Below are positions 1-12,173 of a DNA stretch of 64,000 nt, piece by piece (positions within the stretch are counted from its first letter, which is position 1; the number at the start of each line of letters is the position of its first letter). The DNA is taken from positions 11,213,631 through 11,277,630 of the forward strand of contig OY294070.1 in the NCBI GenBank assembly GCA_958510875.1, written 5' to 3'. The notes under the pieces were generated by a model. That model worked only from the letters and a program-made list of their open reading frames with translations. It made no database searches and was not told the DNA's origin. Both the position numbers and the translations under genes were made by a program. The DNA is from Endomychus coccineus (taxonomy: Eukaryota; Arthropoda; Insecta; Coleoptera; Endomychidae).

Positions 1-99
1 ATTCAGAGGGACAAACTTTAGTTGAGTTTAAATCAGTGATCAAAATAATTACGAAGTATATGTGTATTAGGACATTGATGCCGACAAAGATAGCATTGG

Positions 100-3000
100 G
101 AAATCCAATTTTATAAGGAGAGAATTTATAATGTTACCTTAGATTCTAATCATCTAAATCTATTGAGATATCAGGATTTATCAAAGGGGCGAATAAAGTT
201 GAGATCAACTCCGTCATAATACGTTACTGAAGATGATAAATTCGATTCCAACGTAGTTTCAACTTCAGATGAGTATTAACAACATTATTGTGTTACGAGG
301 CCTTAAATTCTCCTAGACACTGGGCTTGAGAAAATCATGTTCTAGAGAGTTTATATTCTTGAATTATGTATTGACTTCCTTATAACATACCATAGAACTA
401 TTTGCTTGCTTAGATCTCTTGAGATTTTAGGAAAAAACTTAGATTTTGGTCGACATCGTCAATTTTCATGAAACTCCGTCATAATAGGTTTACGAAAATG
501 AAAAATTCGATTCTACCATCAGTTTACACTCCAGATGATGATCAAGATGATATTAAGTCACGCAATCTTGAATTCTGATCATCTCCTAGACACTGGCCTT
601 GAGCAAATTATTTTCTACAGGGTTCATATACTTAAATTATGGAATAACTTCCTTGTAACTCACCATAGAACCAACTAGGTTCAACGGTTGCCTGGATCCC
701 CTGAGATTTCAGGACTGTTCATAATTTTATAAGGGGTGTGTATGAGAAACTATAGATTTTGGTAGACATCGTCAATTTTCATGGAGTCATAATACGTCAT
801 AATACGTCATAATACGTTTTCGAAAATGAAAAATTCGATTCGACCATTAGTTTGAACTTCCGATGATGATCAACAATGATATTAAGTCACGAGACCTTGA
901 ATTCTGATCATCTCCTAGACACTGGCCTCGAGAAAATAATGGTGTACAGGATTTATATACTTAATGTAATGACTTCCTTGGAACATACCACAGAACTAAG
1001 TTCAATGGTTGCCTAGAGCCCGTGAGATTTCATGATATTTCATAATTTTATAAGGGGTGGTGTGAATGAACAAACATAGATTTTGATAGACATCGTTAAT
1101 TCTCATGGAACTATTCGGTTCTAGCATTAGTTTAATCTGCATATGATGATCAACAATGATATTAAGTCACGAGACCTTGAATTCTGTTCATATCTTAGTC
1201 ACTGGCCTTGAGAAAATTATGTTCTACAGGGTTTATATACTTAAAGTACGTAATAACTTCCTTGTAACATACCTTAGAGCTAGGTTCAACGGTTGCGGGG
1301 ATCCATTGGGATCTCCTAGACACTGGCTTTCAGAAAATTATGGTCTACAGTGTTTATTTACTTAAAGTATGTACTGACTTCATTCAACCGTTGCCTGGGT
1401 CCCTTGCAATTTCGGGATTTTTCATAATTTTATGAGGGTTGTGTATAAAAACCTTTTTGTGATTTTGGTGAACATCATCAATTTTGATGAAACTCCTTCA
1501 TAACATGTTTTCGAAGATGACAAATTCGATTCTAACGTTAGTTTTAACTTCAGATGATTATTAACAACGTTATTGTGTTACGAGACCTTAAAGTCTTATC
1601 ATCTCCTAGACACTGAACTTGAGAAAATCAAGTATTTACGTCTTTGTAACATATCATAAAACTATTTTCAACGGTTGCCTACATCTTTTGAGATTTGAGG
1701 ATTTTTCAATATGTTATAAGGGGTAACGTGTATGAAAAATCAGATTTTGGTGACATTATCAATCTCCATGAAACTATGTCATATTGAGTTTTCGAAGATG
1801 AAAAATTCGATTCCACCGTTAGTTTAAACTTTAGTTGTATATTAACAGCAATATTTGGTCCGGAGACCTTGAATTCTGACCATCTCCTAGACACTGGTCC
1901 TTAGAAAATCACGTTCTACATACAGGGCTTATGTAATGACTTCCCTGTAACATACCATAGAGCCAGTTTCAACGGTTGCCTAGATCCCTTGGGATTTCAG
2001 AATTTTTCATAATTTTATAAAAGGTGAATGAAAAAATTTTAGAATTTGGGCGATATAAAATATAAATAAATTCGATTCTACCGTTAGTTTAAACTACAGA
2101 TGTTTATTACAAAGTTATTTCATTGCCAGACCTTAGATTCTAATCATCTCCTAGACACTGACTTTGAGGAAATTATGTTCTACAGGGTTTATATATTAGA
2201 AGTACGTAATAACTTCCTTGTAACATACCTTAGAGCTAGGTTCAACGGTTGCGGAGATCCATTGGGATCTCCTAGACACTGGCTTTGAGAAAATTATGTT
2301 CTACAGGGTTTATTTACTTAAAGTATGTACTGACTTCATTCAACCGTTGCCTGGGTCCCTCGCAATTTCAGGATTTTTCATAATTTTATGAGAGTTGTGT
2401 ATAAAAAACTTAGATTTTGGTGAACGTCATCAATTTTGATGAAACTCCTTCATAACATGTTTTCGAAGATGACAAATTCGATTCTAACGTTAGTTTTAAC
2501 TTCAGATGATTATTAACAACGTTATTGTGTTACGAGACCTTAAAGTCTTATCATCTCCTAGACACTGAACTTGAGAAAATCAAGTATTTACGTCTTTGTA
2601 ACATATCATAAAACTATTTTCAACGGTTGCCTACATCTTTTGAGATTTGAGGATTTTTCAATATGTTATAAGGGGTAACGTGTATGAAAAATCAGATTTT
2701 GGTGACATTATCAATCTCCATGAAACTATGTCATATTGAGTTTTCGAAGATGAAAAATTCGATTCCACCGTTAGTTTAAACTTTAGTTGTATATTAACAG
2801 CAATATTTGGTCCGGAGACCTTGAATTCTGACCATCTCCTAGACACTGGTCCTTAGAAAATCACGTTCTACATACAGGGCTTATGTAATGACTTCCCTGT
2901 AACATACCATAGAGCCAGTTTCAACGGTTGCCTAGATCCCTTGGGATTTCAGAATTTTTCATAATTTTATAAAAGGTGAATGAAAAAATTTTAGAATTTG

Positions 3001-3900
3001 GGCGATATAAAATATAAATAAATTCGATTCTACCGTTAGTTTAAACTACAGATGTTTATTACAAAGTTATTTCATTGCCAGACCTTGGATTCTAATCATC
3101 TCCTAGACACTGACTTTGAGGAAATTATGGTCTACAGTGTTTATTTACTTAAAGTATGTACTGACTTCATTCAACCGTTGCCTGGGTCCCTCGCAATTTC
3201 ACGATTTTTCATAATTTTATGAGAGTTGTGTATAAAAAACTTAGATTTTGGTGAACGTCATCAATTTTGATGAAACTCCTTCATAACATGTTTTCGAAGA
3301 TGACAAATTCGATTCTAACGTTAGTTTTAACTTCAGATGATTATTAACAACGTTATTGTGTTACGAGACCTTAAAGTCTTATCATCTCCTAGACACTGAA
3401 CTTGAGAAAATCAAGTATTTACGTCTTTGTATTACGAGACCTCAAATTCTTATCATCTCCTAGACACAGGACTTGAGAAAATCATGTTTCACGTCGTTGT
3501 AACATACCATAAAACCATTTTCAATGGTTGCCTACATCTCTTGAGATTTAAGAATTTTTCATTATTTTATAAGGGGTGTATGAAAAAAATTAGATTTTTG
3601 TGGACATTATCAATCTTCATGAAATTATGTCATAATACGTTTAAAACTTCGATTCCACCGTTAGGTTAAACTTCAGTTGTATATGAACAGCAATATTTCG
3701 TCCGGAGACCTTGAATTCTGATCATCTCCTAGACACTGGCCTTTGGAAAATCATGTTCATCATGTCATAATACGTTTTTGAAGAGGAAATATTCGATTCT
3801 ACCGTTAGTTCAAACTACAGATGCTTATTACAAAGTTATTTCATTGCCAGACCTTGGATTCTAATCATCTCCTAGACACTGACTTTGAGAAAATCTACAG
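100..3900. repeat. Tandem satellite-like array, monomer about 280-300 bp
   Basis: At least 16 copies of the motif CTCCTAGACACTG (some with one or two changes) occur between about 310 and 3880, usually 265-330 bp apart. Each sits in the same context: an upstream CGAGACCTTGAATTCTGATC-like stretch and a downstream GAGAAAATCATGTTCTACAG-like stretch, then TTCAACGGTTGCCT and CATAATTTTATAAGGGG. A few monomers are shortened to 70-140 bp. Short ORFs on both strands are interrupted and share no protein motif, so the array looks non-coding. Copies differ by many substitutions, so this is an old or slowly homogenised array. Confidence 0.9.
1222..3420. repeat. Higher-order repeat of 952 bp within the array
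   Basis: A block of about 952 bp made of several monomers is repeated almost identically: sequence from about 1222 recurs from about 2176, and the 62-codon antisense ORF at 1706-1894 reappears unchanged at 2658-2846. A third, shortened copy starts near 3052; it lacks about 120 bp of the unit and then follows the 2300-2580 sequence to about 3410. The near identity of the long blocks, against strongly diverged single monomers, implies that the 952 bp unit was duplicated much more recently than the monomers. Confidence 0.88.
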
Positions 3901-5179
3901 GGTTTTCACAGGACCGAGAACAGGTTTGAGATATCTTAATGAAAATTTGTACCCAAGCATCGGGGAATGTTTGGAACTTTCTTGTCGCATATTTGAATTC
4001 GAACACTAACTGGTTGTAAATATTGTTCGGTTTGTGCCAAAATAGATTGAAAACAATGACTAAAAATTATTTCGGTTTCTTTTGGTGAAGAAAATACATT
4101 AAATTTAATAATGTACACCCGAATAAAAACATCATCAACTCATCAGTTTCTTGAACGGTGAAAAGATTTAATGAGGCAGTGGTGAAAAACGTCCAAAATT
4201 GGGAAGGCAAAAAACAAAAAAAAATAGTTAACTCAAATTGGGAGCTGGTTCAAAATCATTGGGAGGCATTGAATTCTACCAGGCTAGTGGGGCGTCACTG
4301 TAAAGGGAAAAGGCCACTTGACGGGGAGGCTGGGGTCGAGAAACCTTTATAATCGTTGCCTGAGGCACTACTCGCGTGACATACTTGAGTATTGGAACGA
4401 ATTTCCTACCGATATGATAATACCGGTTCACTATAAAGTGTATTATGTCACTGATCCACGACCCGAAGGTGTGCATTATTGAATCATCATTATCGCCATC
4501 ATCTCAGTAAAAGCCGGTGGTATACTACTTCACTTTCACTATATATCGATTGTTAAACTCGGTCGATGCGTGGCCTTGAATCGGATCGCACTTTTCCTTT
4601 TATCTCTCTTGGACTCTTGGTTCGGTCTCTGTGCAGAGGCAAGTCAGTCGGGCCATCTGAGATAATTGTACGCACGGTTACTTTCGTAATTTATAGCAAG
4701 CATATACACACGCACACTCAAACATATAAACACTATCGCGGCGGTCTGTCGACCGATTTTCAGTAGGTATGTCGCAAAGAATTTCTGCAAGAATAACGTT
4801 TTAATTGCCTATTTGAACAAGATAACGAGAAATTATTTGAATTACGTGTTTGTGCGATTTTATATGTCAAGTTCGATTACACGTTGACAAAATGGAGGAA
4901 TTCCGATGAACAAATATGTGTCTTTATTCGTTACATCTTTCCTAGGATTGAATAGAAGATTTCATGATGATATCTTGATATTCAACATGTTTTGTACGCA
5001 TGAATTTCTGAAGTTATTAAATGGCCGATTATAGCGTGTTAAACGCTTCTATTATTCGACATTAAAATGAGGCACATCCAAATTTGATGGTAGTGTAGGT
5101 TGTCTCAACCTTTTTGGTGCGCGACCTAACATAATTTAGTCAAGGAGCTAGAGCGGTATGGTGGGCCTGAATGAATATA
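3901..5179. other. Non-repetitive intergenic stretch
   Basis: No ORF here has a recognisable protein motif. The part from 4360 to 4770 is less AT-rich than its surroundings and holds a TATA-like string and a possible splice donor, described separately. From 4770 to 5179 the DNA is AT-rich and featureless. Confidence 0.5.
4536..4768 (+). promoter_or_regulatory. Possible promoter with a non-coding first exon
   Basis: A TATA-like string, CTATATATCG, lies at about 4538-4547. About 100 bp on is TCAGTC (4644-4649), which fits the insect initiator consensus. A CA-rich stretch follows, and then CAGTAGGTATGT near 4760-4772, which fits a 5' splice donor. The TATA to initiator distance is too long for both to serve one start site. 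No coding sequence is attached and the rest of such a gene is not visible, so this is a weak suggestion based on composition and short motifs. Confidence 0.2.
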
Positions 5180-6297
5180 GTCTAGGAGCCAGAGCGATAT
5201 TGATGGTCTGAACATTAACCCGATGGCACTATGGTTTATCGTTTATAGCATTTTTTTTTGACTGGAGGTTAACCCTTTCCAAGTTGCGGTTACTTGAAAA
5301 GCATGCCATTCTTATACACTTCTACCATGTGCCATCATTTTTTATCGTGCCTGTTCATCAGGGCGACCAGTTGAAATTGGACCGAAAATGGACTGCTAGT
5401 TAACCCTCCCAAACCTGGTGGAGTATGTTCATTGGTGTTGACAATTGTTAACATACCCTATGCTATCAAAAGTTATCGGTTCATGTCCGAGTAATTGGCC
5501 ATTATTTGGACCAAAAATGTTTCTTTTTTTCATTTTGTGACTAAAACTTGCAGGTTACAAGATACATGATGGCACCATGTTAAATAACTTTATTGGAGGT
5601 CAAATAAAGATTTAAAATTTTTGCCTTGCCTATTTGCACCCCCCAAAATCCCCTGAAACCACCCCCAAAAAATATGAATAATATGGATAATATGACTAAT
5701 TTTATCATAAATTAGTAAATTATTGAGATTCTGGCTGGGTTTAAAATCGAAACGGCAGTTTTATTGTTTTTGTTTTGTTTTGGAGGGTGGTTTTAGGGGG
5801 TTTTGGGGGGTTGGAATAGGCAACCTCCAATAAAGTTATTTAACATGGTGCCATCATGTTATCTTGGAGCCACAAAATAAATAAAGAAACATTTTTGGTC
5901 CAAATAATGGCCGATTACTCGAAAATGAACCGATAACTTTTGATGGCATAGGGTATGTTAACAATTGCCAACACCAATGAACATTAATCCACCAGGTTTG
6001 GGACGGTTAACTAGGAGTCCATTTTCGGTCCAATTTTAACTGGTCGCCCTGATAAACGGGCACGATAAAAAATGATGGCACATGGTGGAAGTGTATAAGA
6101 ATGACATGCTTTTCAAGTAACAGCAACTTGGAAAGGGTCAACCTCCAGTCAAAAAAAAAATGCGGATGCTGTAACTCGAGCAGTCGGGGAAAATTCGGTC
6201 TGTGAGATGAATTGGTCATTGAACCGTCCTCTAACGATGAACCATAGTGTCATCGGGTTAATGTTCAGACCATCAATATCGCTCTGGCTCCTAGACT
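5180..6297. repeat. Foldback element with arms of about 500 bp
   Basis: The sequence from 5180 to about 5670 returns as its reverse complement from about 5782 to 6297, around a 110 bp AT-rich spacer. Both arms hold the same landmarks in mirrored order, for example GATGGTCTGAACATTAACCC at 5205 and its complement near 6255, and the same GGTTTTAGGGGGTTTTGGGG-type tract next to the spacer. The left arm has about 30 extra bases near 5600. There is no transposase ORF, so this is either a non-autonomous foldback element or an inverted duplication. The outermost bases are AGTCTAGGAG. Confidence 0.88.
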
Positions 6298-6949
6298 GAT
6301 ACACCTTGGCACTACTGTATATTGGTGGAGAAAGGTTCAATGTACAATAGGTCTCACAGGTCGAATCGTGTATTGTCAGGTGTTTCCAAGCTAAAGCCAC
6401 CTCAAATTTTGGATTTTCTTATTGCACAAACACTTTTTCGAAGTTGTTGTATATTGAAGAGCATGTAATTCTTATAAGTTTGCACTTCGTACCAAGGTTT
6501 TTTATCTAGGCAATTTCTTGGAGCTGGCCAGTTAATTTAGTAGACTAAATAGAATGCACGAACACAGATTCTCACCTGGTGGAAAATGTTATTGTTGCCA
6601 GTTGCTTAAAAAAACAAATGGCAAGGTTTTTTATCGGGGCATTTCCAAGTAACTTTTTGATCACTTTACTGCTGAAACGGGCGAATTGCGACAAAATACC
6701 ATGTCAAATACGTTGGTTTGTTGTCAAAGAATAACCAATATGAGTGCCAATGTTTTTTCCCAATACAACCCCTCTCTCAACCTTGAAAACCTCAATCACA
6801 AAAAAATCAGTTATTTTGATATTTAATCGCTGTCGGAGTCTAAATAATTGCCCAGCTTATGCTACTATCTTTTTAATTTTGTACCTGTTATTGTAATAGA
6901 TTGAGTGTTCTATCCTTCGTAATAGTATTCGAAATAGTTTGGTTTTCTA
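6298..6949. other. No recognisable feature
   Basis: No coding motif or inverted repeat was found. The phrases around 6420-6680 (for example TTTTTTATC near 6490 and 6630) resemble parts of the neighbouring foldback arm, so this may be a decayed relative. Confidence 0.4.
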
Positions 6950-7269
6950 GTGGAGGAAACGGTGTTCGATTTCTATAAAGTGGTTCGAAAAATTTGAATT
7001 ACTCTTATTTAATTGAAATGACTTAAAATGTTCTTTATATATTTAACTTCAAACGATCTACCTGTTTTACCAATGTATAGGGCATTACATTCCTCACAAG
7101 TTAACTTATAAACTCTTGACTTCCGAAATTTGTTGGATTTAGTTTTTGCATCCAAAAATATGTTTGAAAGTTTTTGGCTTCGTCGGAAAAAGCATCTCAA
7201 TCCACTATAATGGGATGACCGAATGTATGCATTGCTGCAGCGATTTCTACGTTTTTGTTTCTTTTCCAT
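6950..7269 (-). pseudogene. Penelope-like element fragment: GIY-YIG endonuclease
   Basis: The minus-strand frame at 7269-7009 contains VYKLTCEECNALYIGKTGRS, the usual beginning of the GIY-YIG endonuclease domain at the C-terminus of Penelope-like retroelements. A CxxC pair precedes the YIG and GKTGRSF follows it, and a basic linker lies upstream. The reverse transcriptase is missing and the frame ends soon after the motif, so this is a short, 5'-truncated copy. In intact elements the domain nicks target DNA. The variant differs from the other Penelope copies in the window, so it is a separate lineage. Confidence 0.8.
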
Positions 7270-7659
7270 ATCTCTTTTATCGATTCTCCTTTATAGTGCG
7301 TTTTTATGTTTCCAACTTCTTTCTTTTAAGACTTTTTGCTCTCAGGTTTCCTGCTTGTTACCGGTACGTGTCCACCACAAACAACGCACCCATTCAATCG
7401 TCAAGAGAAAAACAGAAATAAATTCTCATGTAATTCAGTGCATTATTGTATTCCACACGTCAGGTGTATGCCAATCGCTCAAAACTATGTTCAGGGGAAC
7501 GTTCTGAAGTGTACCTTTTTCAAGTATGATTTGGCTATCTTAGCCATAACCGCGCTTTTACCGTCTGTATAGGGCACAAAGCATCATATCTCCAGTAAAC
7601 GTGTTACCTTCATTGTGTACAGTGTGTGAATTCAATTCGAAGACGTGTCCGACGTGAGC

Positions 7660-8127
7660 CTTTGAATTGGCGTTACTAGGCCATGATAAGACATTAACGT
7701 CGGAAAATCCAGATATTTATGTCGACTCAATCAACTTCCAACAATTTATGAGCGCGATGACAGGTGGTATTTTGCCACTTTTAGTATTCATAACAGACAA
7801 CAGCCTAAAAAAGGTTTTGACGGAAACATACAAATTGTGGGATATTATTTGTACAACGCCCATGTCGACAGCAGAATGTGAACGATGTTTTTCAACCTCA
7901 AACGTATGAAAACTTTTCTGAGAAGCACGATGTCAGAAGATCGACTGAACGCATAGGCGGTCCAATCAATAGAAAAGAAATTCATCCAGTCTATTCCGGA
8001 TTTTGACAACAAAGTCATAGACTTTTTTCCAGCATGAAAAATGGGGAGAATGGATTTTATGTAAAAACAATAGGTAAGTTTTTTCTTGTGTCCACCACCC
8101 TCTTTTATCACTCACGAGCCGCCACTG
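7660..8127 (+). pseudogene. hAT transposase C-terminus plus 3' terminal repeat
   Basis: The frame at 7667-7909 ends with PMSTAECERCFST, the signature of the hAT dimerisation domain. After a one-base shift the text continues with KRMKTFLRSTMSEDRLNA and then IPDFDNKVIDFF, the usual close of a ZMYM/TTF-type hAT transposase. About 100 bp on, GAGCCGCCACTG at 8116-8127 matches the end of the complete hAT element at 25019-27845, so 8127 is the element's 3' end. Everything 5' of the dimerisation domain, including the left terminal repeat, is gone or unrecognisable. Confidence 0.82.
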
Positions 8128-9719
8128 CTCGTTACGTTGACTTAATATGTATTTTCTCAGAATCTATAAAAATATTGGGTTATGCAATACTCGGTATCAT
8201 TACTGGGTCGATTCCAAAGATACTATTGAGTAGTAATTTGGCGACAAGAATCATTGTTTACGATCGTAATGATAGATATTTCACAATTCAAAGCACCACA
8301 GCGGCGTATTCCTCATCTCGGAAGTGACAAACGAAATGTTAAATTCAATGATAATTGCGATTATATAACTTCTGAAACAATCGAACATCTGACGAACGTT
8401 ATCCGTCGTCGATTAATACATACGTAAAATAATTGCTATCTGAATACATTTCCAAATAGGTTACTTTCTTTAATCTCGCATTTTCGTACGGATCATTACT
8501 TATGCAACGAAATGTCATAGGTTCTTGCATCTATAATGAGTGGCGATTATTTAGGAATCTCATCTCTGCTGAATTGAAGAGGAAATGCAAAATGAGTTCA
8601 AAAATAAGTTTTTTTTATAGATAGTCATTCCCATCACATAATATTGTATAATAAGGGTTTAGTACAGGTTATTTCCAATATTTAAAGGCAAAATCATCTT
8701 TAGAAAATTAAAATTTCATGATCTCAAAGCAAAGTAACAATAACATATGGGAGTTGTTAGATTTGTCTGTTTAGTATCAATAACAAATGTTAGCGTGAGA
8801 ATTAGTGAATGAATTTTTAAAATAAACTCATATTAGTTCACTCCTGCTTCAAGGAGGGTGATATGATACCATGGTTGGCATGGTCAAGATGGTTTCAATA
8901 AGTTCACAGAAGTTTATATTTCTCAAGGAAATCATAAACCTGTCAAGATGAATGCATGATGTAGGACCGAAAACGAATGCAAGCTGTATGATAAATGTCA
9001 ATGTTAACCATCTGGAGATGTTTTATGTACATTCAAATCAGTTAGTACTATTCAGAAAAGGACAGATGGATAGGTTTAGAAATCCCCACCGAAAACATTC
9101 TGAACTAGAGACCTCAAAAAAGAAATAGTACCGCTTATTGGTTAAACAATTCAGGGATCCTTTTCCGAATTGTAGATTGGTTCTTGAGAAGAAGAATAAA
9201 GCTTATCGTAGATACTCATCATGTTTCATGGTAAATTTAATTTAATGTTTTTTATTTATTTGCTTCATTTCATACTAATACACGTTTATATAGAACAGCT
9301 TAAGAAGCTTCGATTCTGTCGGGTGTCCATACTCTGACAAGTTCGTTTCATTTTTCGATATTTTATTGAAATTATTTATTATATAAATAATGTCAACTCG
9401 TTTTACTTAATTAATTGGATCAGCCTTATGCAAGTCTAATATTGGCTTAAAAGTTAATAAACACTATTCTATTATTTCATTCTGTTCTCTTCTATCAACA
9501 GTGCTATTAGATTGGAAATTGATATTTATATACCAGTTTGTTGCACATTTGCAATCGCACATTTCTCAATAATAATGCATATGAAGACTTATCTTAGGAC
9601 AGAGAGATTCGAATTGGAAAGTCGACTTTTTTCTGTTGCAATATTTCAACAAGGAATTCAGCTAAATTCATGCGTAATTACAAATTCTAGCTGCCGATTT
9701 GTTTCAAATAACTAATGAC
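8128..9719. other. No recognisable feature
   Basis: AT-rich DNA with only short chance ORFs. No transposon motif, terminal repeat or splice-like structure was seen. Confidence 0.4.
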
Positions 9720-11269
9720 ATCATAGCATTCTCGCCTACCATTTGTTCGAAAGCTAAATCAATTGTTTTGAGTTGCACGGTAATTCTAGAGATGGGAGGA
9801 ATACGTTCCGTATGGTATACTGGTGGAAAGACGAATGCACCGCGACCAATATGCCTACAAGACTGACTGTTCAACCGAAACAGCACTCCATCAACATGTG
9901 GAAAGGATGGAAAATACGGTGGGAAAAAAAAGAGATTGTAGCGTCCTTTATACACATAACAGGAACTTTTGACGATACCTTTATAGATTCTATAATCAGG
10001 CTCTTCAGACACAGAGGATTCGAGGAACCATATGTGGCTTGGATAGACTCAATGCTGAGGAACATGATGATACATGCAACGATAATGGAGGAGACCGAGT
10101 AGCCAGAGGATGTCCGAAGTTAGGACTACCCTCTCCGCTTCTGTGGAATCTGGTAGTGTACGAACTGAAAGGAAGAGGCTTAGAACCTGGTAATAGCATG
10201 GACCCGGAGGGATTGAACATTGGTTCTCACAAAGTCACCATAGTATCATTCACTCGAAAACGCAAAATGAAGAGCCTGTGACGTCTTAAAATTCGAGGAG
10301 AAATCTCACAAGTAAAGGGGAAGGTCGAATAGATATTAGACTCGAAACTGACCTGGAAACAACATCTGAATAAGGTAACCAACAAGCAGAGACCTCTCTA
10401 TTTCTGGCCAGCTGCTCCTTCGGAAAAAATAGTTAGCCCCATGCTGTATTGGTTGTACAACACGGCGCTAAAGCCTGAAATAATATATGCCTCTTTGATA
10501 TGGCGGCCTGAGGCACAACAAAGGGAAACCATGACAAGACTAATCAAGGTCCAAAGACTTGCGTGTCTTTGGATCACAAGGCCTATAAAATCTACGCCAA
10601 CTTCAGCAGTGGAGATACTACTGGTATTGCCTCCCCTCCCTCTGGTGGACCAGGGGGAGGCAAGGTTTGGTGCCTCGATTGGATAATGTTCACATTGAGC
10701 ATCGTAAGAATCGTGACCAAGGACGTGTTAGACATGAGAACAGATCACATTCCAAAACGATACTCTTGCGACAACACATTCAAGGTATCAATACCAGAAC
10801 TGAATGGCAAAAAACACAAACCTGGGCACCATTTTTTAATGAAAAATCTGGTATACAGACAGGTTTAAGAATGAAAGAGGTGGAGGTGCAGGAGCATATT
10901 AAAAAAATCCAATGACCGGCTTCAGCCATTTATTGGGCAAACACACTTTCGTTTTTCAAGCAGAGATATATGAAATCCTTTAATGCACGAAGGAAAGCAA
11001 TCGGAGAGCCATCGAAGATGAGCAGACAGATCCATATATTGACAGACAGTGAGGCTGTACTTGAGGCAAAGAGGAACTGGAAAATAAAAGTTGTAACAGG
11101 CCATCCACCAGTAAAGGGGCATCTCTACAAGATGAGACTGTACTATGGCAACCTGCCTTGCAGACTTTGCGGTAATGATCCAGAAACAGTGACACATATA
11201 CTGTGTAAATTCGAGGCACTGAACCGTTAATTTTTGGTGAGCCTACCGGGAACCAGAATAGTAAGCACT
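9720..11269 (+). pseudogene. Non-LTR retrotransposon ORF2 remnant (RT to C-terminus)
   Basis: Reading across several frameshifts gives an RT of the Jockey/I type. It starts with CSTETALHQHVERMENTVGKK (split over frames near 9870-9930), then IVASF and FDDTFIDSIIRLFRHRGFEE (about 9940-10020), WIDSML, and GCPK followed by PLLWNLVVYEL (10105-10165, where intact elements read GCPQGG). The post-RT region at 10441-10660 reads IKVQRLACLWITRPIKSTPT and LVLPPLPLV. At 11095-11215 come the C-terminal TGHPPVKGHL and the Cys/His knuckle CRLCG with THILC. An intact protein would copy element RNA at a nicked target. YADD and RNase H cannot be followed here. The copy is old and broken. Confidence 0.87.
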
Positions 11270-11516
11270 CACCCAGTAAAGGACTTGTGCAAGGCACCAA
11301 AAGTACTACAGTGGATACTGTGATCAAACAGTACAGGTCAGATACAATGGGCCAGGAGGCCTAAGTGTCACCGGAGGCATAAGCCTACACAAAGGATGAA
11401 ATTTTTAGTGAGAATGCCTGAAAAGGTGACTCTCACAGTAGACCATAAGATTCAAGGCTCTTAACCAAGCTTTCCATAAAGAGTTTTCTTCACCTCCGCA
11501 AAAAAAAAAAAAACTC
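11270..11516 (+). mobile_element. 3' UTR and poly(A) end of the non-LTR element
   Basis: The untranslated tail continues from the ORF2 remnant and ends in CACCTCCGC plus about 14 A residues at 11503-11516. The same tail, including GTGTCACCGGAGGC and GACTCTCACAGTAGACCAT, recurs at 21170-21345, where it also ends in CTCCGC and poly(A). This fixes the 3' end of this retrotransposon family. Confidence 0.85.
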
Positions 11517-12173
11517 ACATGACACAAGAGGCAAAAGAGCAATCATCGTTTGATTAGACTCGATTAAAAACTGGGGCTTTCTTTTTCCCGATTCCGTCAA
11601 CCACATGGAGTGATCCTATCAGAGACAAAAGTCGATTGTAAAGGACCTTCGCGTCCTTTTGTGCTAAGATTAGTTATATTTGTTGATATTTGTGAAACTT
11701 CTTCTATTCGTGACCGTGGAGATTGCGTGATTGTTTGCAGATCATTTACAGTTTAATATAGAACATGTACTTACTATGACTAAACTTCCCCCGGTCTGAT
11801 ATTAGCATCTGTAAAGGTGTGACAGTTTCTTTACACTGTCCTTTGCCAAAAAGTTTGTCACGTGCATTCTGTGTGACTCTGAAGTATTGTTTGTAAAGAC
11901 CCATTTCGTTTCTGCCAGGTTGCGGGTAGTTCTGAAAATAAACATAGTATATTAGAGTAATTCGATATATATTTTTGCGTTATTGTAAATATCCGAAAAT
12001 CTTCAGATTTAGAAATAAGCAATTCAATTAAATCTTTAACGCCTGCAAACACGGTGAACTCGCCCAAATGCATTTGGAAGTAGTTTTAGACATATTGTGA
12101 AGAGCGAAAATATGAATTTCATAAGCTGACATCGAACGAACACTCGGCAAATATTCTCAAACAACATGAGAAC
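11517..12173. other. No recognisable feature
   Basis: AT-rich sequence without protein motifs. A small hairpin, AAAGGAC / GTCCTTT around CTTCGC, lies near 11640-11659 and is short enough to be chance. Confidence 0.4.

Noticed and set aside
1706..2846. Two identical 62-codon antisense ORFs as a repeated small gene
   Set aside because: They are identical only because the 952 bp unit is duplicated; other monomers break the frame.
7146..7572. Three overlapping plus-strand ORFs of 78-94 codons
   Set aside because: They overlap the antisense of the Penelope fragment and AT-rich flank, show no motif, and are in conflicting frames.
9704..10220. Minus-strand ORFs of 64-102 codons over the RT remnant
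   Set aside because: The plus strand carries ordered RT blocks; the antisense frames have none.
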